Assembly: GCF_018129405.1 (NCBI RefSeq)
Contig: NZ_JAFCLP010000015.1
Location: 1 to 64,000, forward strand
Direction: 5' to 3'
From: Bradyrhizobium iriomotense
Lineage (GTDB): Bacteria; Pseudomonadota; Alphaproteobacteria; Rhizobiales; Xanthobacteraceae
Length of the DNA: 64,000 bases
The notes under the pieces are model-generated. The model ran no database searches. It saw only the letters and a list, made by a program, of their open reading frames with translations, and had not been told where the DNA came from. Both the position numbers and the translations under genes were made by a program. The first letter of the stretch is position 1; each line of letters opens with the position of its first letter. Of the stretch, positions 52,903-63,128 are shown in pieces.

Positions 52903-53914
52903 GGGCCTTGCTCCGTCGGCTCAGTTCATCCAGCGCCACAGCCGCCACCATGATGACGCCGAGGAAGACCGGTTGCAGGCGGGAGTCGACATGCAGCAGG
53001 TTGAGCGCATTGCCGAGAATGGTCAGGAACAGCGCGCTGATGGCCACAATCTCGACGCGGCCGACACCGCCTCGCAAGGAGACGCCGCCGATCACGGCCG
53101 CAGCAATCGACTGCAGCATCATGCGGTCGCCACCAAAGCTAGCCTGGCCGGAGCCAACCTGTGCGGTGAGCAGGATACCGGTGAGGGCTGCCAGCACGCT
53201 TGACACGGCGTAGGTGCCGACGATGTGGCGCTGGATCGACACGCCTGAGACGACGGCGGCATCGACATTGCCGCCGATCGCATAGACGTAGCGGCCGAAC
53301 AGCGTGCGCCGCTGCACGAACATCATCGCGGCAATGACGGCAAGTGCAGCGTAGACGGCGGTCGGCAGGCCGAACAGCTGTGCGCGGCCAAATCCCTTCA
53401 CGAAGCTGTCGGGCATGCCATAAGCCGGGATGCCGCTCGTGATCATGAGACCGACGCCGGCAGTCGCCGACATCGTGCCGAGCGTGACCACGAATCCGGA
53501 GACCTTCAGCTTCGCGACGCAGAAGCCGTTGACGAGCCCGACCGCCAGCCCGCAGCCGATCCCTGCGGCGGCCCCGCTTGCGATGATCAGAGCGGTGTTG
53601 CCGGGGAATGCCGCGGCGGTCGCTGCCATGGTCTTGGCGGTCACCACGCTTGCCAGCGCGACGACCGCGCCGACCGAAAGGTCAAAGCCGCCCGCGACGA
53701 TCACCAGCGCCTGGCCGCAGGCGACGATCGCCAGCAGTGAAGCGTTACGCAGGATGTTGAGGATGTTGATGAGGCCGTAGAACTGGGGATCGATTGCCGA
53801 CATGCCAACGACGAGGGCGACCAGCAATGCCGGCAGGAGTCCGATCCGCCCGACGATGGATCGGCCGAGAGTTATCGACCGTCGAGGCATTCCGGCGGTC
53901 ACAACCGCGCTCAT
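52895..53914 (-). CDS. Sugar-type ABC transporter permease (RbsC family), 1 of 2
   Basis: The 339-residue membrane protein has the same fold as the next permease: VAGGFDLSVGAVVALASVV and AAVIGGVSLRGGVGRVEIVAISALFLTILGNALNLL. The two probably form a heterodimeric channel. It overlaps the ATPase gene by 4 bases. Confidence 0.92.
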   Translation of the reverse strand: MSAVVTAGMPRRSITLGRSIVGRIGLLPALLVALVVGMSAIDPQFYGLINILNILRNASLLAIVACGQALVIVAGGFDLSVGAVVALASVVTAKTMAATAAAFPGNTALIIASGAAAGIGCGLAVGLVNGFCVAKLKVSGFVVTLGTMSATAGVGLMITSGIPAYGMPDSFVKGFGRAQLFGLPTAVYAALAVIAAMMFVQRRTLFGRYVYAIGGNVDAAVVSGVSIQRHIVGTYAVSSVLAALTGILLTAQVGSGQASFGGDRMMLQSIAAAVIGGVSLRGGVGRVEIVAISALFLTILGNALNLLHVDSRLQPVFLGVIMVAAVALDELSRRSKARV

Positions 53915-55449
53915 GCGACCTCCGCGACAAGATGCTCTCTAAAGAAGCTCGCCAGCACGTTCTGCTCGGTCTTCTCGGCCCCCGTCAGCTCTGCGGCGAT
54001 CCGACCGTGGTGCATGACGTAGAGCCGGTTCGACAGCGCCAGCACCTCCGGCAGCTCAGACGACACCACGATCACGCCAGCGCCGGCCTCAACCAGGCGC
54101 TTCATGAATTCGTAAACCTCGAGCTTGGCGCCGACGTCGATACCGACGCTCGGCTCGTCGAACAGGAACACGCTCAGCTCGCGCGTCAACGCGCGGCCGA
54201 GCATCACCTTCTGACGGTTGCCGCCGGACAGGGCGCCGGCGGTCCGTTCGATGTTCGGCGGCCTGAGCTGCAACTGCTCCATGACGCGTTGGATCGTGGT
54301 GCGTTCCACCGCCTGCCGCAGCACGCCGAAGCGGGCGAAGGCGGGCAGGTCGAGCACGGTCATCGATGCGTTCTCGCGGATCGGGCGCGACAGCGCGAGC
54401 CCTTCGGCGACCCGGTTGGCAGGGAAGTAGGCGACGCCATTCCTCAGGCTTCGCCGTGGCGCGGGAAAGTCGTAAGGTAGGCCGTCGATCCGGATCGTGC
54501 CGGAGACGATCGGTTCGATTCCGTAGATGGCGCGGATCAGCTCGGACTTGCCGCAGCCGACGAGGCCGGCGACGCCGGTGATCTCACCGGCGCGGGCGTG
54601 GAAGTTCACATCGCGCACGCTTCCGTCGGCCAGTGTCAGGTTCTCGACGTCGACCATGACCTTGTCCGGCTTGTGCGTGATGGTCGGAAACAGCAGGTCG
54701 ATTTTGCGGCCCGTCATCAGCTCGACCAGCTCGCTGTCGGTCGAGGTCGCGGCATCGAGGGTGCGGATGTGGCGGCCATCGCGCAGCACGGTCACGCGGT
54801 CGGCGAGTGCGCGGATCTCGCGCATGCGGTGCGAGACGTAGATCAGGCCAACATTTTGGCTCTTCAGCCGGGCGATCAACTCGAACAGCCGGCTGGTTTC
54901 GCGCTCGGTCAGCGACGCCGTCGGCTCGTCGAGGATCAGGAGGCGCACGCGGCCGAGCAGCGCCTTGGCGATCTCGGTCATTTGCTGGTGCGCTCGTGAG
55001 AGGTCGTCGACCCGCTGCGAGGGATCGAGATCGAAGCCGAGCTCATCGATCAACGCGGTCGCACGCTTGCGCATCTCGCGGGCATGCAATATGCCGCCGC
55101 GAGTGACCTCGCGGCCGAGGAACAGGTTCTCTTCCACCGTGAGGCTTGGAACGAGCGAGAACTCCTGAAACACCGGACTGATGCCGATCGACCGGGCTCG
55201 CTGCGGCGTAAGATGGCGGATGTCCTCACCGCCGAAATGGAATGTGCCCTCGTCGGGCGGGAACGTCCCTGACACCACGTTGATCAGGGTCGATTTGCCG
55301 GCACCGTTCTCGCCGAACAGCACGTGCAACTCGCCGGCATGGACATCGAGATCGACCCGGTCGAGCGCACGAACACCGGTGAATCGTTTCGAGATGCCGC
55401 GCAAGGCGAGCAAGGGTTCGGCCGGTTTCAGGTCAGCGTCGAGGTCCAT
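53911..55449 (-). CDS. Sugar-type ABC transporter ATPase with two ABC domains
   Basis: The 512-residue protein has two tandem ABC modules. The first has GENGAGKSTL and LLILDEPTASLTERE; the second has the altered Walker A GLVGCGKSELIRAIYG and LSGGNRQKVMLGRAL with VFLFDEPSVGIDVGA. This is the RbsA/MglA layout. It powers the two permeases encoded after it. Confidence 0.93.
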   Translation of the reverse strand: MDLDADLKPAEPLLALRGISKRFTGVRALDRVDLDVHAGELHVLFGENGAGKSTLINVVSGTFPPDEGTFHFGGEDIRHLTPQRARSIGISPVFQEFSLVPSLTVEENLFLGREVTRGGILHAREMRKRATALIDELGFDLDPSQRVDDLSRAHQQMTEIAKALLGRVRLLILDEPTASLTERETSRLFELIARLKSQNVGLIYVSHRMREIRALADRVTVLRDGRHIRTLDAATSTDSELVELMTGRKIDLLFPTITHKPDKVMVDVENLTLADGSVRDVNFHARAGEITGVAGLVGCGKSELIRAIYGIEPIVSGTIRIDGLPYDFPAPRRSLRNGVAYFPANRVAEGLALSRPIRENASMTVLDLPAFARFGVLRQAVERTTIQRVMEQLQLRPPNIERTAGALSGGNRQKVMLGRALTRELSVFLFDEPSVGIDVGAKLEVYEFMKRLVEAGAGVIVVSSELPEVLALSNRLYVMHHGRIAAELTGAEKTEQNVLASFFREHLVAEVA

Positions 55450-55511
55450 CTGCTCTCCACGGGCGTTGAATGAGGCGAGAGCGCAGGTCTCCCGCCTCGA
55501 TGATTTGCCGG

Positions 55512-56609
55512 CTACTTGGCCTTGACCGAATAGACCGGCTTCCAGTTGCCCGGTGCCAGCACGAGGTCCATCTGCAATTTCGGAACGGTGGTCTTGTCGA
55601 CGGCCGACGCCAGCGGCTGGGCGAGGCTCATCACCGGCTTCTTTTCGATCAGGCGCACGGCCTGGTCGACCGAGACGGCGCCTTCTCCGACCGGGTACTG
55701 CGTCGCAAAGGCAAGGACATCGCCGCGGTTCAGCGCGTCGAGCATCGCCTGGTTCTCGTAGGAGGACATGATCTTCATGTCGCTGCGGCCGGCTTCGGCG
55801 ACCGCGCCGATGGCGGCTTCCGCGGTCGGGGCGGTGCCCCAGATCACATTCATGCTCGGGTAGGCCTGCAGCGCGTCCTGGATCAACTGCAACTGGACCG
55901 CGACGCCGGAGTCGCCGAACTTCTCGGCCAGGACCTTGGCGTTGGGATTCTTCGCCACCGCTTTCTTGAAGCCTTCGTTGAAGGATTCCGCCCAGCCCGA
56001 GCCGGCCGGACCAGGGAAGGTCACGATGTTGAGCTTGTCGCCGGGCTTGGCCTGCGCGAGCAGACCCTCGCCGGTGACCTCGCCCATGGCGACGAAGTCG
56101 ACATAGATCGCGGCAGGCAAGGCATTCGGTGGCAGCGGGTTGGCGACGCCGACCACGGGCACACCCTTGGCCTTGGCCTCCTCGAACTTCTTGCTGAGGC
56201 CTGCACCCGAGATGGCACCCACGATGATCGCGTCGGGACTGCTCGCCATGCAGTCATCGAACTGCGAGAGCTGCTTGGGCAGATTCTCGTAGCCGCCGGC
56301 TTCATAGAGCGTCATGTTGACGTTCATCGCCTCGGCCTGCTTGACGATGCCGTAGGCAACAGCGACCCAGAAACTGTCCTTCATATGCGGAAACAGGACG
56401 CAGAGCTTGTAGGGCTTCTCGGCCTTCGCCAGTGCCGTGTACTCGGCCGGCTTCGGTGTGCCTGAGGAGGCATCGTAGACCTTCATGGGGAACCACGGCG
56501 TCTCGGCCGCGGCGGGCGCCGTCGCGGCGAAGGCGAGGCCTGCGGCGATGCCGAGGGTGGAGCAGATCGGCCGAAACCGCTCGATGGAAAGGCACGTCGC
56601 ATGAGTCAT
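55512..56609 (-). CDS. TorT-like periplasmic binding protein
   Basis: The 365-residue protein has a signal peptide ending ATAPAAAE and a type-1 periplasmic-binding fold resembling TorT: YKLCVLFPHMKDSFWVAVAYGIVKQAEAMNVNMTLYEAGGYENLPKQLSQFDDCMASSPDAIIVGAISGAGL. TorT itself binds TMAO for a sensor kinase, but here the gene precedes ABC transporter genes, so a solute-uptake role is more likely. The ligand is unknown, perhaps a small N-containing compound. Confidence 0.87.
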   Translation of the reverse strand: MTHATCLSIERFRPICSTLGIAAGLAFAATAPAAAETPWFPMKVYDASSGTPKPAEYTALAKAEKPYKLCVLFPHMKDSFWVAVAYGIVKQAEAMNVNMTLYEAGGYENLPKQLSQFDDCMASSPDAIIVGAISGAGLSKKFEEAKAKGVPVVGVANPLPPNALPAAIYVDFVAMGEVTGEGLLAQAKPGDKLNIVTFPGPAGSGWAESFNEGFKKAVAKNPNAKVLAEKFGDSGVAVQLQLIQDALQAYPSMNVIWGTAPTAEAAIGAVAEAGRSDMKIMSSYENQAMLDALNRGDVLAFATQYPVGEGAVSVDQAVRLIEKKPVMSLAQPLASAVDKTTVPKLQMDLVLAPGNWKPVYSVKAK

Positions 56610-56715
56610 AGCTCTATCCTCCTGGTTCGAATGAAAGGGTGAGGGCCGACGGCTTCGGTTCCTCTGTTGCAGGCAAGTGCCACGCCGCCCTTGGGCGACG
56701 CGTCGTCGACGGGGA

Positions 56716-58677
56716 TCAGCCCGTTGCCCAATTTGCGACCGAGCGCCGCTCGAAGACTTCGCGGAACTGGCGTGTGGATTCGGGAAGGAGGGCGCCGCTT
56801 CCCCAATCGAGGATCACGGCGTGCTGGCGGATGACATCGAGGGCATCGATCTCGCCGCCGCGAAAGCGCTGCGCGACGAGTTCCGGATCGAGCCTGACCT
56901 TGGCGACCCGCTCCGCCCTGATCCTGGCGCGGAGTGCGTCGGTTGCCGTCTTGTCCACCTCGTACTCGCAGAGTTCGGCGTCGATGATCTGCACGACGAC
57001 GCCATAGTCCTTTGCGGCGCGCTCGACCGAGACGTAGTCGTCCTTGATGTCCTCGATCACGAGGCGCGGATCGCGGTCGAGCGGGTCACCGAAGCCGCCG
57101 CCGCCTGCGGTCGGCCGGGAGAAAACGTCGCCTTCGCCGATCGGCACGTCGGAGAAGATCGAGCCGAGGCGTTCCTCGCTCGCGCTGCCTTTGCGCTTCA
57201 GCGTCAGCCCGTGTGGCATGGAAGGCAGACCGCCCTCGATGCCCCACACCACGGCGCGTTCACGGTCGCAGATGTAGGAGATCACGGTCTTTTCGGCCTG
57301 CAACATGCGCGAGGTCTTCATCACGCCGGCGCCGCCGCGCCATTTGCCGGGGCCGGGTGAGTCTGTCAGGATCTCGCACTTCGTGGTCAGGATCGGATTG
57401 GCGCGCTCCTGCCCTTCGACGGGCTGCGACATCAGTCCGGTGCCGAAGCAGGCGGTGGTGACGTTGCTGCCGTCCTTGCCGTTGCGACCGCCCCAGCCGC
57501 CCGGCAGCCAGTCGTAGAACATGAAGATCGGTTTGTCGGCGCTACGGCCGTCGAACCCGCCGGTGAGCAGATATTCGAGATTGAAGGCGCAGGCGAGCGC
57601 GCGCTCGGGCATCAGTTTCGACCACATCTCGTAGATCGAATTCATGATCTTCTCGAACGGCATCAGGAAGCCAGTGACCGCGATCGGCCACTTCGCGTCG
57701 ACGATCGAGCCTTCAGGAGCGACGATCTCGAAGCAGCGATAGAAACCGGAGTTAAGCGGTAGGTCCGGGAAGAAGGTCTTCATCCCGGCCGCGACGGCCG
57801 AGAATGTCGCACCGAACGCGGAGTTGTAGATGGAGCCTATGGTCGGGTGGCTCCCGGTGAAGTCGTAGATCGCCTTGTCGCCCTTGATCGTCATCTTGAT
57901 GCGGATCGGGATCATGCCTTCGCCGCCGGCCGGGTCGCGATCGATGAAGTCGACCGTCTCCCATTCGCCGTCGGGCAGCGCGGCGATACGCTGGCGCGCG
58001 GAGCGCTCGACATAGTCCTGGACTGCGGCCAGACCCGCCTCGACCGTGTCGCGGCCATATTTGTTGACGAGTCGCAGGATCTCGCGTCCGCAGACGGCAG
58101 TCGCCTCGGCCTGCGCCTGGATGTCACCGATGATGGAGGCGGGATCGCGTGTGTTGGACGCGATCAAATGCGCGACGTCCTTACAGAACCGTCCCTTGTC
58201 GAACAGCCGGATCGGCGTGATGCGCAGGCCTTCTCGGAACATGTCGCGCGCCGCGACGTCAAATGAGCCGGGAACGCTGCCGCCCATGTCGGACCAATGA
58301 CCGTTGGACTGGCTGAAGGCGATGATCTTGCCGTCGGCAAAGATCGGGCGGATCAGCCGCACATCGGAGAAGTGGGTGCCGCCGGCATAGGGATCGTTGA
58401 TCGCGAACACATCGCCTTCATGCATGTCGCCCTCGAAGTGGCGCATGACGTCCTGGCAGGTGAAGTGCAGCGTGCCGACATGAACGGCGATGTCCTGATT
58501 GCCCTGGGCTGCGCATTCGCCCTTGGCGTCATGCAGGGCGCTGGAGAAATCGCGATTATAGATCACGAAGGAGTAGCAGGTGCGCAGCACCTGCTCGCCC
58601 ATCTGGTCGACGCTGGTGATGAAGGAGTTTTTCAGAACCTCGAAGGTCACGGGGTCGAGCGGGAGATCTCCTGCCAT
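56716..58677 (-). CDS. HyuB-type hydantoinase/oxoprolinase subunit (pair 1)
   Basis: The 653-residue HyuB homologue starts DLPLDPVTFEVLKNSFITSVDQMGEQVLRTCYSFVIYNRDFSSALHDAKGE-like and has FAINDPYAGGTHFSDVRLIRP and SRPTAGGGGFGDPLDRDP. It is about 90 residues longer than the second HyuB (46450-48141). The C-terminal extension (after GGGGFGDPL) is rich in charged residues. It forms a complex with the HyuA encoded 3 bases upstream. Confidence 0.9.
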   Translation of the reverse strand: MAGDLPLDPVTFEVLKNSFITSVDQMGEQVLRTCYSFVIYNRDFSSALHDAKGECAAQGNQDIAVHVGTLHFTCQDVMRHFEGDMHEGDVFAINDPYAGGTHFSDVRLIRPIFADGKIIAFSQSNGHWSDMGGSVPGSFDVAARDMFREGLRITPIRLFDKGRFCKDVAHLIASNTRDPASIIGDIQAQAEATAVCGREILRLVNKYGRDTVEAGLAAVQDYVERSARQRIAALPDGEWETVDFIDRDPAGGEGMIPIRIKMTIKGDKAIYDFTGSHPTIGSIYNSAFGATFSAVAAGMKTFFPDLPLNSGFYRCFEIVAPEGSIVDAKWPIAVTGFLMPFEKIMNSIYEMWSKLMPERALACAFNLEYLLTGGFDGRSADKPIFMFYDWLPGGWGGRNGKDGSNVTTACFGTGLMSQPVEGQERANPILTTKCEILTDSPGPGKWRGGAGVMKTSRMLQAEKTVISYICDRERAVVWGIEGGLPSMPHGLTLKRKGSASEERLGSIFSDVPIGEGDVFSRPTAGGGGFGDPLDRDPRLVIEDIKDDYVSVERAAKDYGVVVQIIDAELCEYEVDKTATDALRARIRAERVAKVRLDPELVAQRFRGGEIDALDVIRQHAVILDWGSGALLPESTRQFREVFERRSVANWATG

Positions 58678-58680
58678 GGC

Positions 58681-60708
58681 TCATTCCTTCACGCGGATGA
58701 TGATGTTCAGATATTTGTCGACCTCGGCGCTGGCGCCGGGCGGCACGACGGTGGTCGCGTCGACCTGCTCGACGATCGCGGGCCCTTGGAAAGTGAAGCC
58801 GCAGGGCAGGTCGTCGCGGGCATAGACGGGCGTATCGAGGCCGTTACCCTCGAACCACACCCTGCGGCGGCTGACCGGCTCAGGGATCGCACCGGTCGGC
58901 TTGTGGACGGCGAATTCGGCCTTGGGCACGACGCCGATCGCCTTCAGGTTCAGCCGGAAGAAGCTCACGGGCGAGTCGTCGCGACGGAAATTGTATTCGC
59001 GCTTGTGCTCGGCATGGAAACTCTGGACCAGGTCGGAGATCGCGCCGATCGGGCGCGGTGCCTGGACCGCGAGCGAGCGCCATTGGCCGCGATACATCAT
59101 GTCGATCGAACGTTGCAGCACGATGTCGCGCTCTGCGACGCCCTCATGGGTGAGCCGGGCGAGCGCTTCCTTCTCCAGCGCGCCGAACTGCGCTTCGATA
59201 TCTGGGGAGTCGGCTTCGTCGGCGCCGACCATGCAGCTCTGCGAGAAGTCGTGCTGCATGTCGACCAGCAGGCAGCCGAGCGCGGAAGTGACGCCGGGAT
59301 TTGGCGGCACGATCACGACGGGGATCGCAAGCTCGCGCGCCACGTCGACACCATGGAGGGCCCCGGCGCCGCCGAAGGCAACCAGCGCAAAATCGCGCGG
59401 ATCATAGCCGCGACTGATCGAGATCAGCCGGACCGCGTCCGACATATTGGCATTGGCGACCTTGACGATCGCGTCCGCCGCCTCATGCAGGCCGAGGCCG
59501 AACGGCTTTGCGACGCCTTCCTCCACGGCCTGGCGGGCGCGGGCGGGATCAAGCTTGACTTTGCCGCCGGCGAGGTCGGTGCCGAGCCGGCCCAGCGTGA
59601 CGTTGGCGTCGGTGTTGGTTGGCTGGGTGTTGCCGTTGCCGTAGCAGGCGGGGCCCGGATAGGCGCCTGCCGATTGCGGGCCGTTTCGCAAGGAGCCTGC
59701 CGGATCAGTCCAGGCCAGCGAGCCACCGCCGGCGCCGATGGTGAGCACCTCGATCGAGGCAAAGCGGATCGGATAGCCGAACTCGATGTACCAATCCTTG
59801 GTGATGCGTGAGTGGCCTTCGTAGGCCAGCGACACGTCGGTCGAGGTGCCCCCCATGTCGAGGCCGATTGAATTGGGATAGCCGCAGAGGCCGGCGATGT
59901 AGCGGCTGGCGATGGCGCCAGCGGCAATGCCGGAACCCGCGAGACGGGCGGCGAAGTCCTTCACGGAGGCCGGCGTCATGACGCCGCCGCCGGTGTGGAG
60001 CAGCAGGAGATCGCGGGTGTATCCTTCATCGGCGAGGCGGTCGCCGAGCCGGCTCGTGTAGCTGACAACGACCGGGCTCACGACGGCATTGGCTACTGTC
60101 GTCGAAAAGCGTTCGTGCTCGAAGATCTCGGGCAGGACTTGCGAGGAGATCGAGACGGGTACGTCGGGCATCTCAGCAAGCAGGATATCGCGCATGGCGC
60201 GTTCATTGGCGCCGTTGAGATAGGCGTTCATGAAGCATACGGCGACCGCGGCGACGCCCCGGCGCTTGAGAATCCGCGCGACGTTGCGTGCTGCTTCGAC
60301 GTCGAGCGGCTCGATCACCGCGCCGCCCGCATCAACCCGTTCGGGCACGGTCAGGCGGTCGCGCCGCGGCACGTAAGGTCGCACAACATCCTTGTAGGTA
60401 TCCCAGAGATCTTCCTTGTTGGCGCGCCGGATCTCGATCACGTCGCGGAAGCCCTGGGTCGTCACCACGGCGGTGCGCGGCAGCCTGCGTGTGATCAACG
60501 CGTTGGTCGCAACCGTGGTGCCGTGCGAAAACAGGGCCACCTTGGAAAGATCGATGCCGGCCTTGGATACGCCGCCCATGATCCCTTCGATCGGGTCGCG
60601 CGTGGACGAAGTCTTTTCGATGCGGATGAGGCCGGTCGCCTCGTCCATGATGCAGATGTCGGTGAAGGTCCCCCCGACATCGACGGCCACACGAAGGTTC
60701 TGCACCAT
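58681..60708 (-). CDS. HyuA-type hydantoinase/oxoprolinase subunit (pair 1)
   Basis: The 675-residue protein starts VAVDVGGTFTDICIMDEATG, has SIGLDMGGTSTDVSLAYEG and the VNP-type GAGALHGVDVARELAIPVVIVPPNPG block. It is a HyuA/acetophenone-carboxylase-type ATP-dependent subunit. It is the first gene of the reverse operon; the AraC-type gene lies 164 bases upstream. Substrate is unknown. Confidence 0.9.
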   Translation of the reverse strand: MVQNLRVAVDVGGTFTDICIMDEATGLIRIEKTSSTRDPIEGIMGGVSKAGIDLSKVALFSHGTTVATNALITRRLPRTAVVTTQGFRDVIEIRRANKEDLWDTYKDVVRPYVPRRDRLTVPERVDAGGAVIEPLDVEAARNVARILKRRGVAAVAVCFMNAYLNGANERAMRDILLAEMPDVPVSISSQVLPEIFEHERFSTTVANAVVSPVVVSYTSRLGDRLADEGYTRDLLLLHTGGGVMTPASVKDFAARLAGSGIAAGAIASRYIAGLCGYPNSIGLDMGGTSTDVSLAYEGHSRITKDWYIEFGYPIRFASIEVLTIGAGGGSLAWTDPAGSLRNGPQSAGAYPGPACYGNGNTQPTNTDANVTLGRLGTDLAGGKVKLDPARARQAVEEGVAKPFGLGLHEAADAIVKVANANMSDAVRLISISRGYDPRDFALVAFGGAGALHGVDVARELAIPVVIVPPNPGVTSALGCLLVDMQHDFSQSCMVGADEADSPDIEAQFGALEKEALARLTHEGVAERDIVLQRSIDMMYRGQWRSLAVQAPRPIGAISDLVQSFHAEHKREYNFRRDDSPVSFFRLNLKAIGVVPKAEFAVHKPTGAIPEPVSRRRVWFEGNGLDTPVYARDDLPCGFTFQGPAIVEQVDATTVVPPGASAEVDKYLNIIIRVKE

Positions 60709-60872
60709 GCGTCTTCCTTTCCGGCAAGCGTTTCGCCGATCATAGGCAGACCGGCGGCTTGGGCGCTTGACGCTGAGTGCAGGAAGATTTGTGCGAGAGA
60801 GCGAACCTCGCCCGTGCCTGGATCGACGGCTGGTTGCCTAAGGATCGGCCAGACTGGTGCGGCGTGGGGCCG

Positions 60873-61832
60873 TCAGGACGTCGGGATGCGTGAGGCCGCG
60901 CGCGCTTCGCTCGGGGTGCACCCGAACCGGCCGCGATAACTCCGGCTGAATTGCGCCTGGTCGGAGAATCCCCATTGATAGGCGATTTCTGAAATGCTCT
61001 TGCGGCAGTTGGGATCGCGCAACAGGGTATCGCACATCGACAGACGCTGATTGCGGATATAGGCACAGACCGTCAGGCCTTCGCCTTCGAAAATCTGGTG
61101 CAGATATCGAAGCGAGATGCCGCAGCCGTCGGCGATGGTCTGCGGCGTGAGCCGCATGTCTTCGAGGCGGGTTCGGATGAAATGCTCGCAGCGGAGCAGA
61201 TGGCCGTTACGCACGGAGGACGAGTGGCCGGTCAGGACGCGGTCGTCGGATTCGATGGCCATCGCCAGGAGCTCAACGAGGTGCTTGCCCATCATCGTGC
61301 GCGCCATCTCGTCCATTTCGCTGATGCGTTCGCCGGCAAGGCGCAGCGTGTCGACGAACAAGGCGCCGACGCTGCGGCTCGCATCGAACTGAAGCGTCGC
61401 GAGACGCTCGGGGCGCGAGATGCGCGCACGCAGGACCGCGCTTGGAATCTTCAGAACCCACAGCGCCGTCGTATCCTGATGACTGAACTCGTATGGCAGA
61501 TGGCTGCGCTCGATCAGGAACGCGCCTGGTCGACATTGCACAACCTTGTTGTCCTGTTCGAAGCGGATTTCGGCGAGCTCCGGCACCGTGATCAGGAAGG
61601 ATTCTTCGCGCTCGCCCTGGAGATGCCGTTCATGGCGTTTGTAGAGCAGGCCATTTGCGATGTTGCGGGATACTGCAACGGGCCCCATCGCCCAGGCGCC
61701 GAGGCGCGCATCAAAATCGCGGCCGCTCGGAAAGCGCAAGTCCAGTGAGAAATAGGTCCTGGAGACGATGTCCTGCCAGTATTGCTGCCGGCTGTGCGCT
61801 GGAATGTCGTTGGTCGCGTAAGTGACTTGCAT
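60873..61832 (-). CDS. AraC-family transcription regulator
   Basis: The 319-residue protein has a cupin-like N-terminal AraC-binding domain (RDFDARLGAWAMGPVAVSRNIANGLLYKRHERHL) and a C-terminal double helix-turn-helix (QTIADGCGISLRYLHQIFEGEGLTVCAYIRNQRL, SISEIAYQWGFSDQAQFSRSYRGRFGCTPSEARA). It lies just upstream of the hyu operon on the same strand and probably activates it. The effector is unknown. Confidence 0.92.
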   Translation of the reverse strand: MQVTYATNDIPAHSRQQYWQDIVSRTYFSLDLRFPSGRDFDARLGAWAMGPVAVSRNIANGLLYKRHERHLQGEREESFLITVPELAEIRFEQDNKVVQCRPGAFLIERSHLPYEFSHQDTTALWVLKIPSAVLRARISRPERLATLQFDASRSVGALFVDTLRLAGERISEMDEMARTMMGKHLVELLAMAIESDDRVLTGHSSSVRNGHLLRCEHFIRTRLEDMRLTPQTIADGCGISLRYLHQIFEGEGLTVCAYIRNQRLSMCDTLLRDPNCRKSISEIAYQWGFSDQAQFSRSYRGRFGCTPSEARAASRIPTS

Positions 61833-61937
61833 TGCTGCGCTCCCCGCTACCGGCTGCTTCTCCGGCCGCCAAGCCCATGGTGAGTGTGGCGAGGACGGCT
61901 GGATCGCGTCAAGTCGAATGAAACGGAAACAGATATC

Positions 61938-62903
61938 TCAGATTACGATCCTCTCCTCGGCGTGATGCCGGTGGTCGACGCCGATTGGCGGTCGGCCGGG
62001 ACCTACGCCGGCCACCGCGAAGCGCATGAAATCTCGGAATGCCTTCGCGGCTTCCGACAGCTTGATGTCGCGGCGCCAGGCGAGGCCGATGTCCATGGTC
62101 GGTATCTCGTCCTCGATCACCCGGGTCTCGATCCGCTGTCCTTCCAGCGACCAGGGCCGGTAGATCAGGTCCGAGAGGATTGCGATGCCCATTCCCCCGG
62201 CGACCATGGAGCGCACGGCCTCGACCGAAGACGTGCGGAAGATGGTCTTTGGCTCGAGTAACGCGTTGTTCCAATAGCGCATCGAGGTGTGCTTGGCTTC
62301 GTCCACGGTGAGCATGACGTAGGGATACGTCGCGATTTCGGCGAGGCGGACGTGCTCGGCGCGGGTGAGCGGATGATCGGGAGCGAGCCACAGGCGGCGG
62401 GGCGAGCGCAACAGCGTTTCGCTGCCGAGCATGGCGTTGTCGCGCAGGTTCGAGACCAGCATCACCGCGAGATCGAGCGCGCCGTCCACAAGAGCACGTT
62501 CGAGCACGTCGCGCGGGGCCTCGAACAGCTCAATCGTGATGCCCGGGAAGCTCGCCTGAAAGCGCATCTGGTGGCGAGGCAGGAAATAGCCGGACACGGT
62601 GTAGGTGACACCGATGCGAACCGTCCCAAACAACGGGCCCGCGGACATGTGAGTGCCGCGGACGGCCTCGGCCACGGCTGCCAGGATCTGCCGGCCCTGG
62701 GACAGGAAACGGCTGCCTTCCATGGTCACCGTGACGCCGTTGGGCGCGCGCTCGAGGAGGCGCGTGCAGACGGTCGCTTCGAGCTGCTGAATCGCTGCCG
62801 TGACCGCGGATTGCGAGACGTTGAGGGCCATGGCCGCCTGGCTGATGCGGCCGGTTTCGGCCGCGGCGACGAAATAGCGGATCTGTTTCAGTGAAACTGA
62901 CAT
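61938..62903 (-). CDS. LysR-family transcription regulator
   Basis: The 321-residue protein has the LysR HTH (QIRYFVAAAETGRISQAAMALNVSQSAVTAAIQQLE) followed by a periplasmic-binding-like effector domain. It is the second regulator near the hyu operon. It lies between the AraC gene and the partial carboxyltransferase gene on the same strand. Its target may be either neighbour. Confidence 0.92.
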   Translation of the reverse strand: MSVSLKQIRYFVAAAETGRISQAAMALNVSQSAVTAAIQQLEATVCTRLLERAPNGVTVTMEGSRFLSQGRQILAAVAEAVRGTHMSAGPLFGTVRIGVTYTVSGYFLPRHQMRFQASFPGITIELFEAPRDVLERALVDGALDLAVMLVSNLRDNAMLGSETLLRSPRRLWLAPDHPLTRAEHVRLAEIATYPYVMLTVDEAKHTSMRYWNNALLEPKTIFRTSSVEAVRSMVAGGMGIAILSDLIYRPWSLEGQRIETRVIEDEIPTMDIGLAWRRDIKLSEAAKAFRDFMRFAVAGVGPGRPPIGVDHRHHAEERIVI

Positions 62904-63128
62904 CGCGGTTGATCCGATGTTTGCACAAGTCGTGCGCAGTTGAGCGTTACTCCTCAGCCCAGCGGCATCCGCTGCAACTCTCGTGCCGAGGGTCGGAAAG
63001 ATAACGGTCGCGCCACGTTAGATTTAGGGGGCGATCACGGACAGCCGCAGGTTTGAGGACCGCACCATGCGTTAGCACCCCGGCCATCGCTGGCCGAGGT
63101 GTAGCAAATGTCGTGCAATCGGCGCAGC

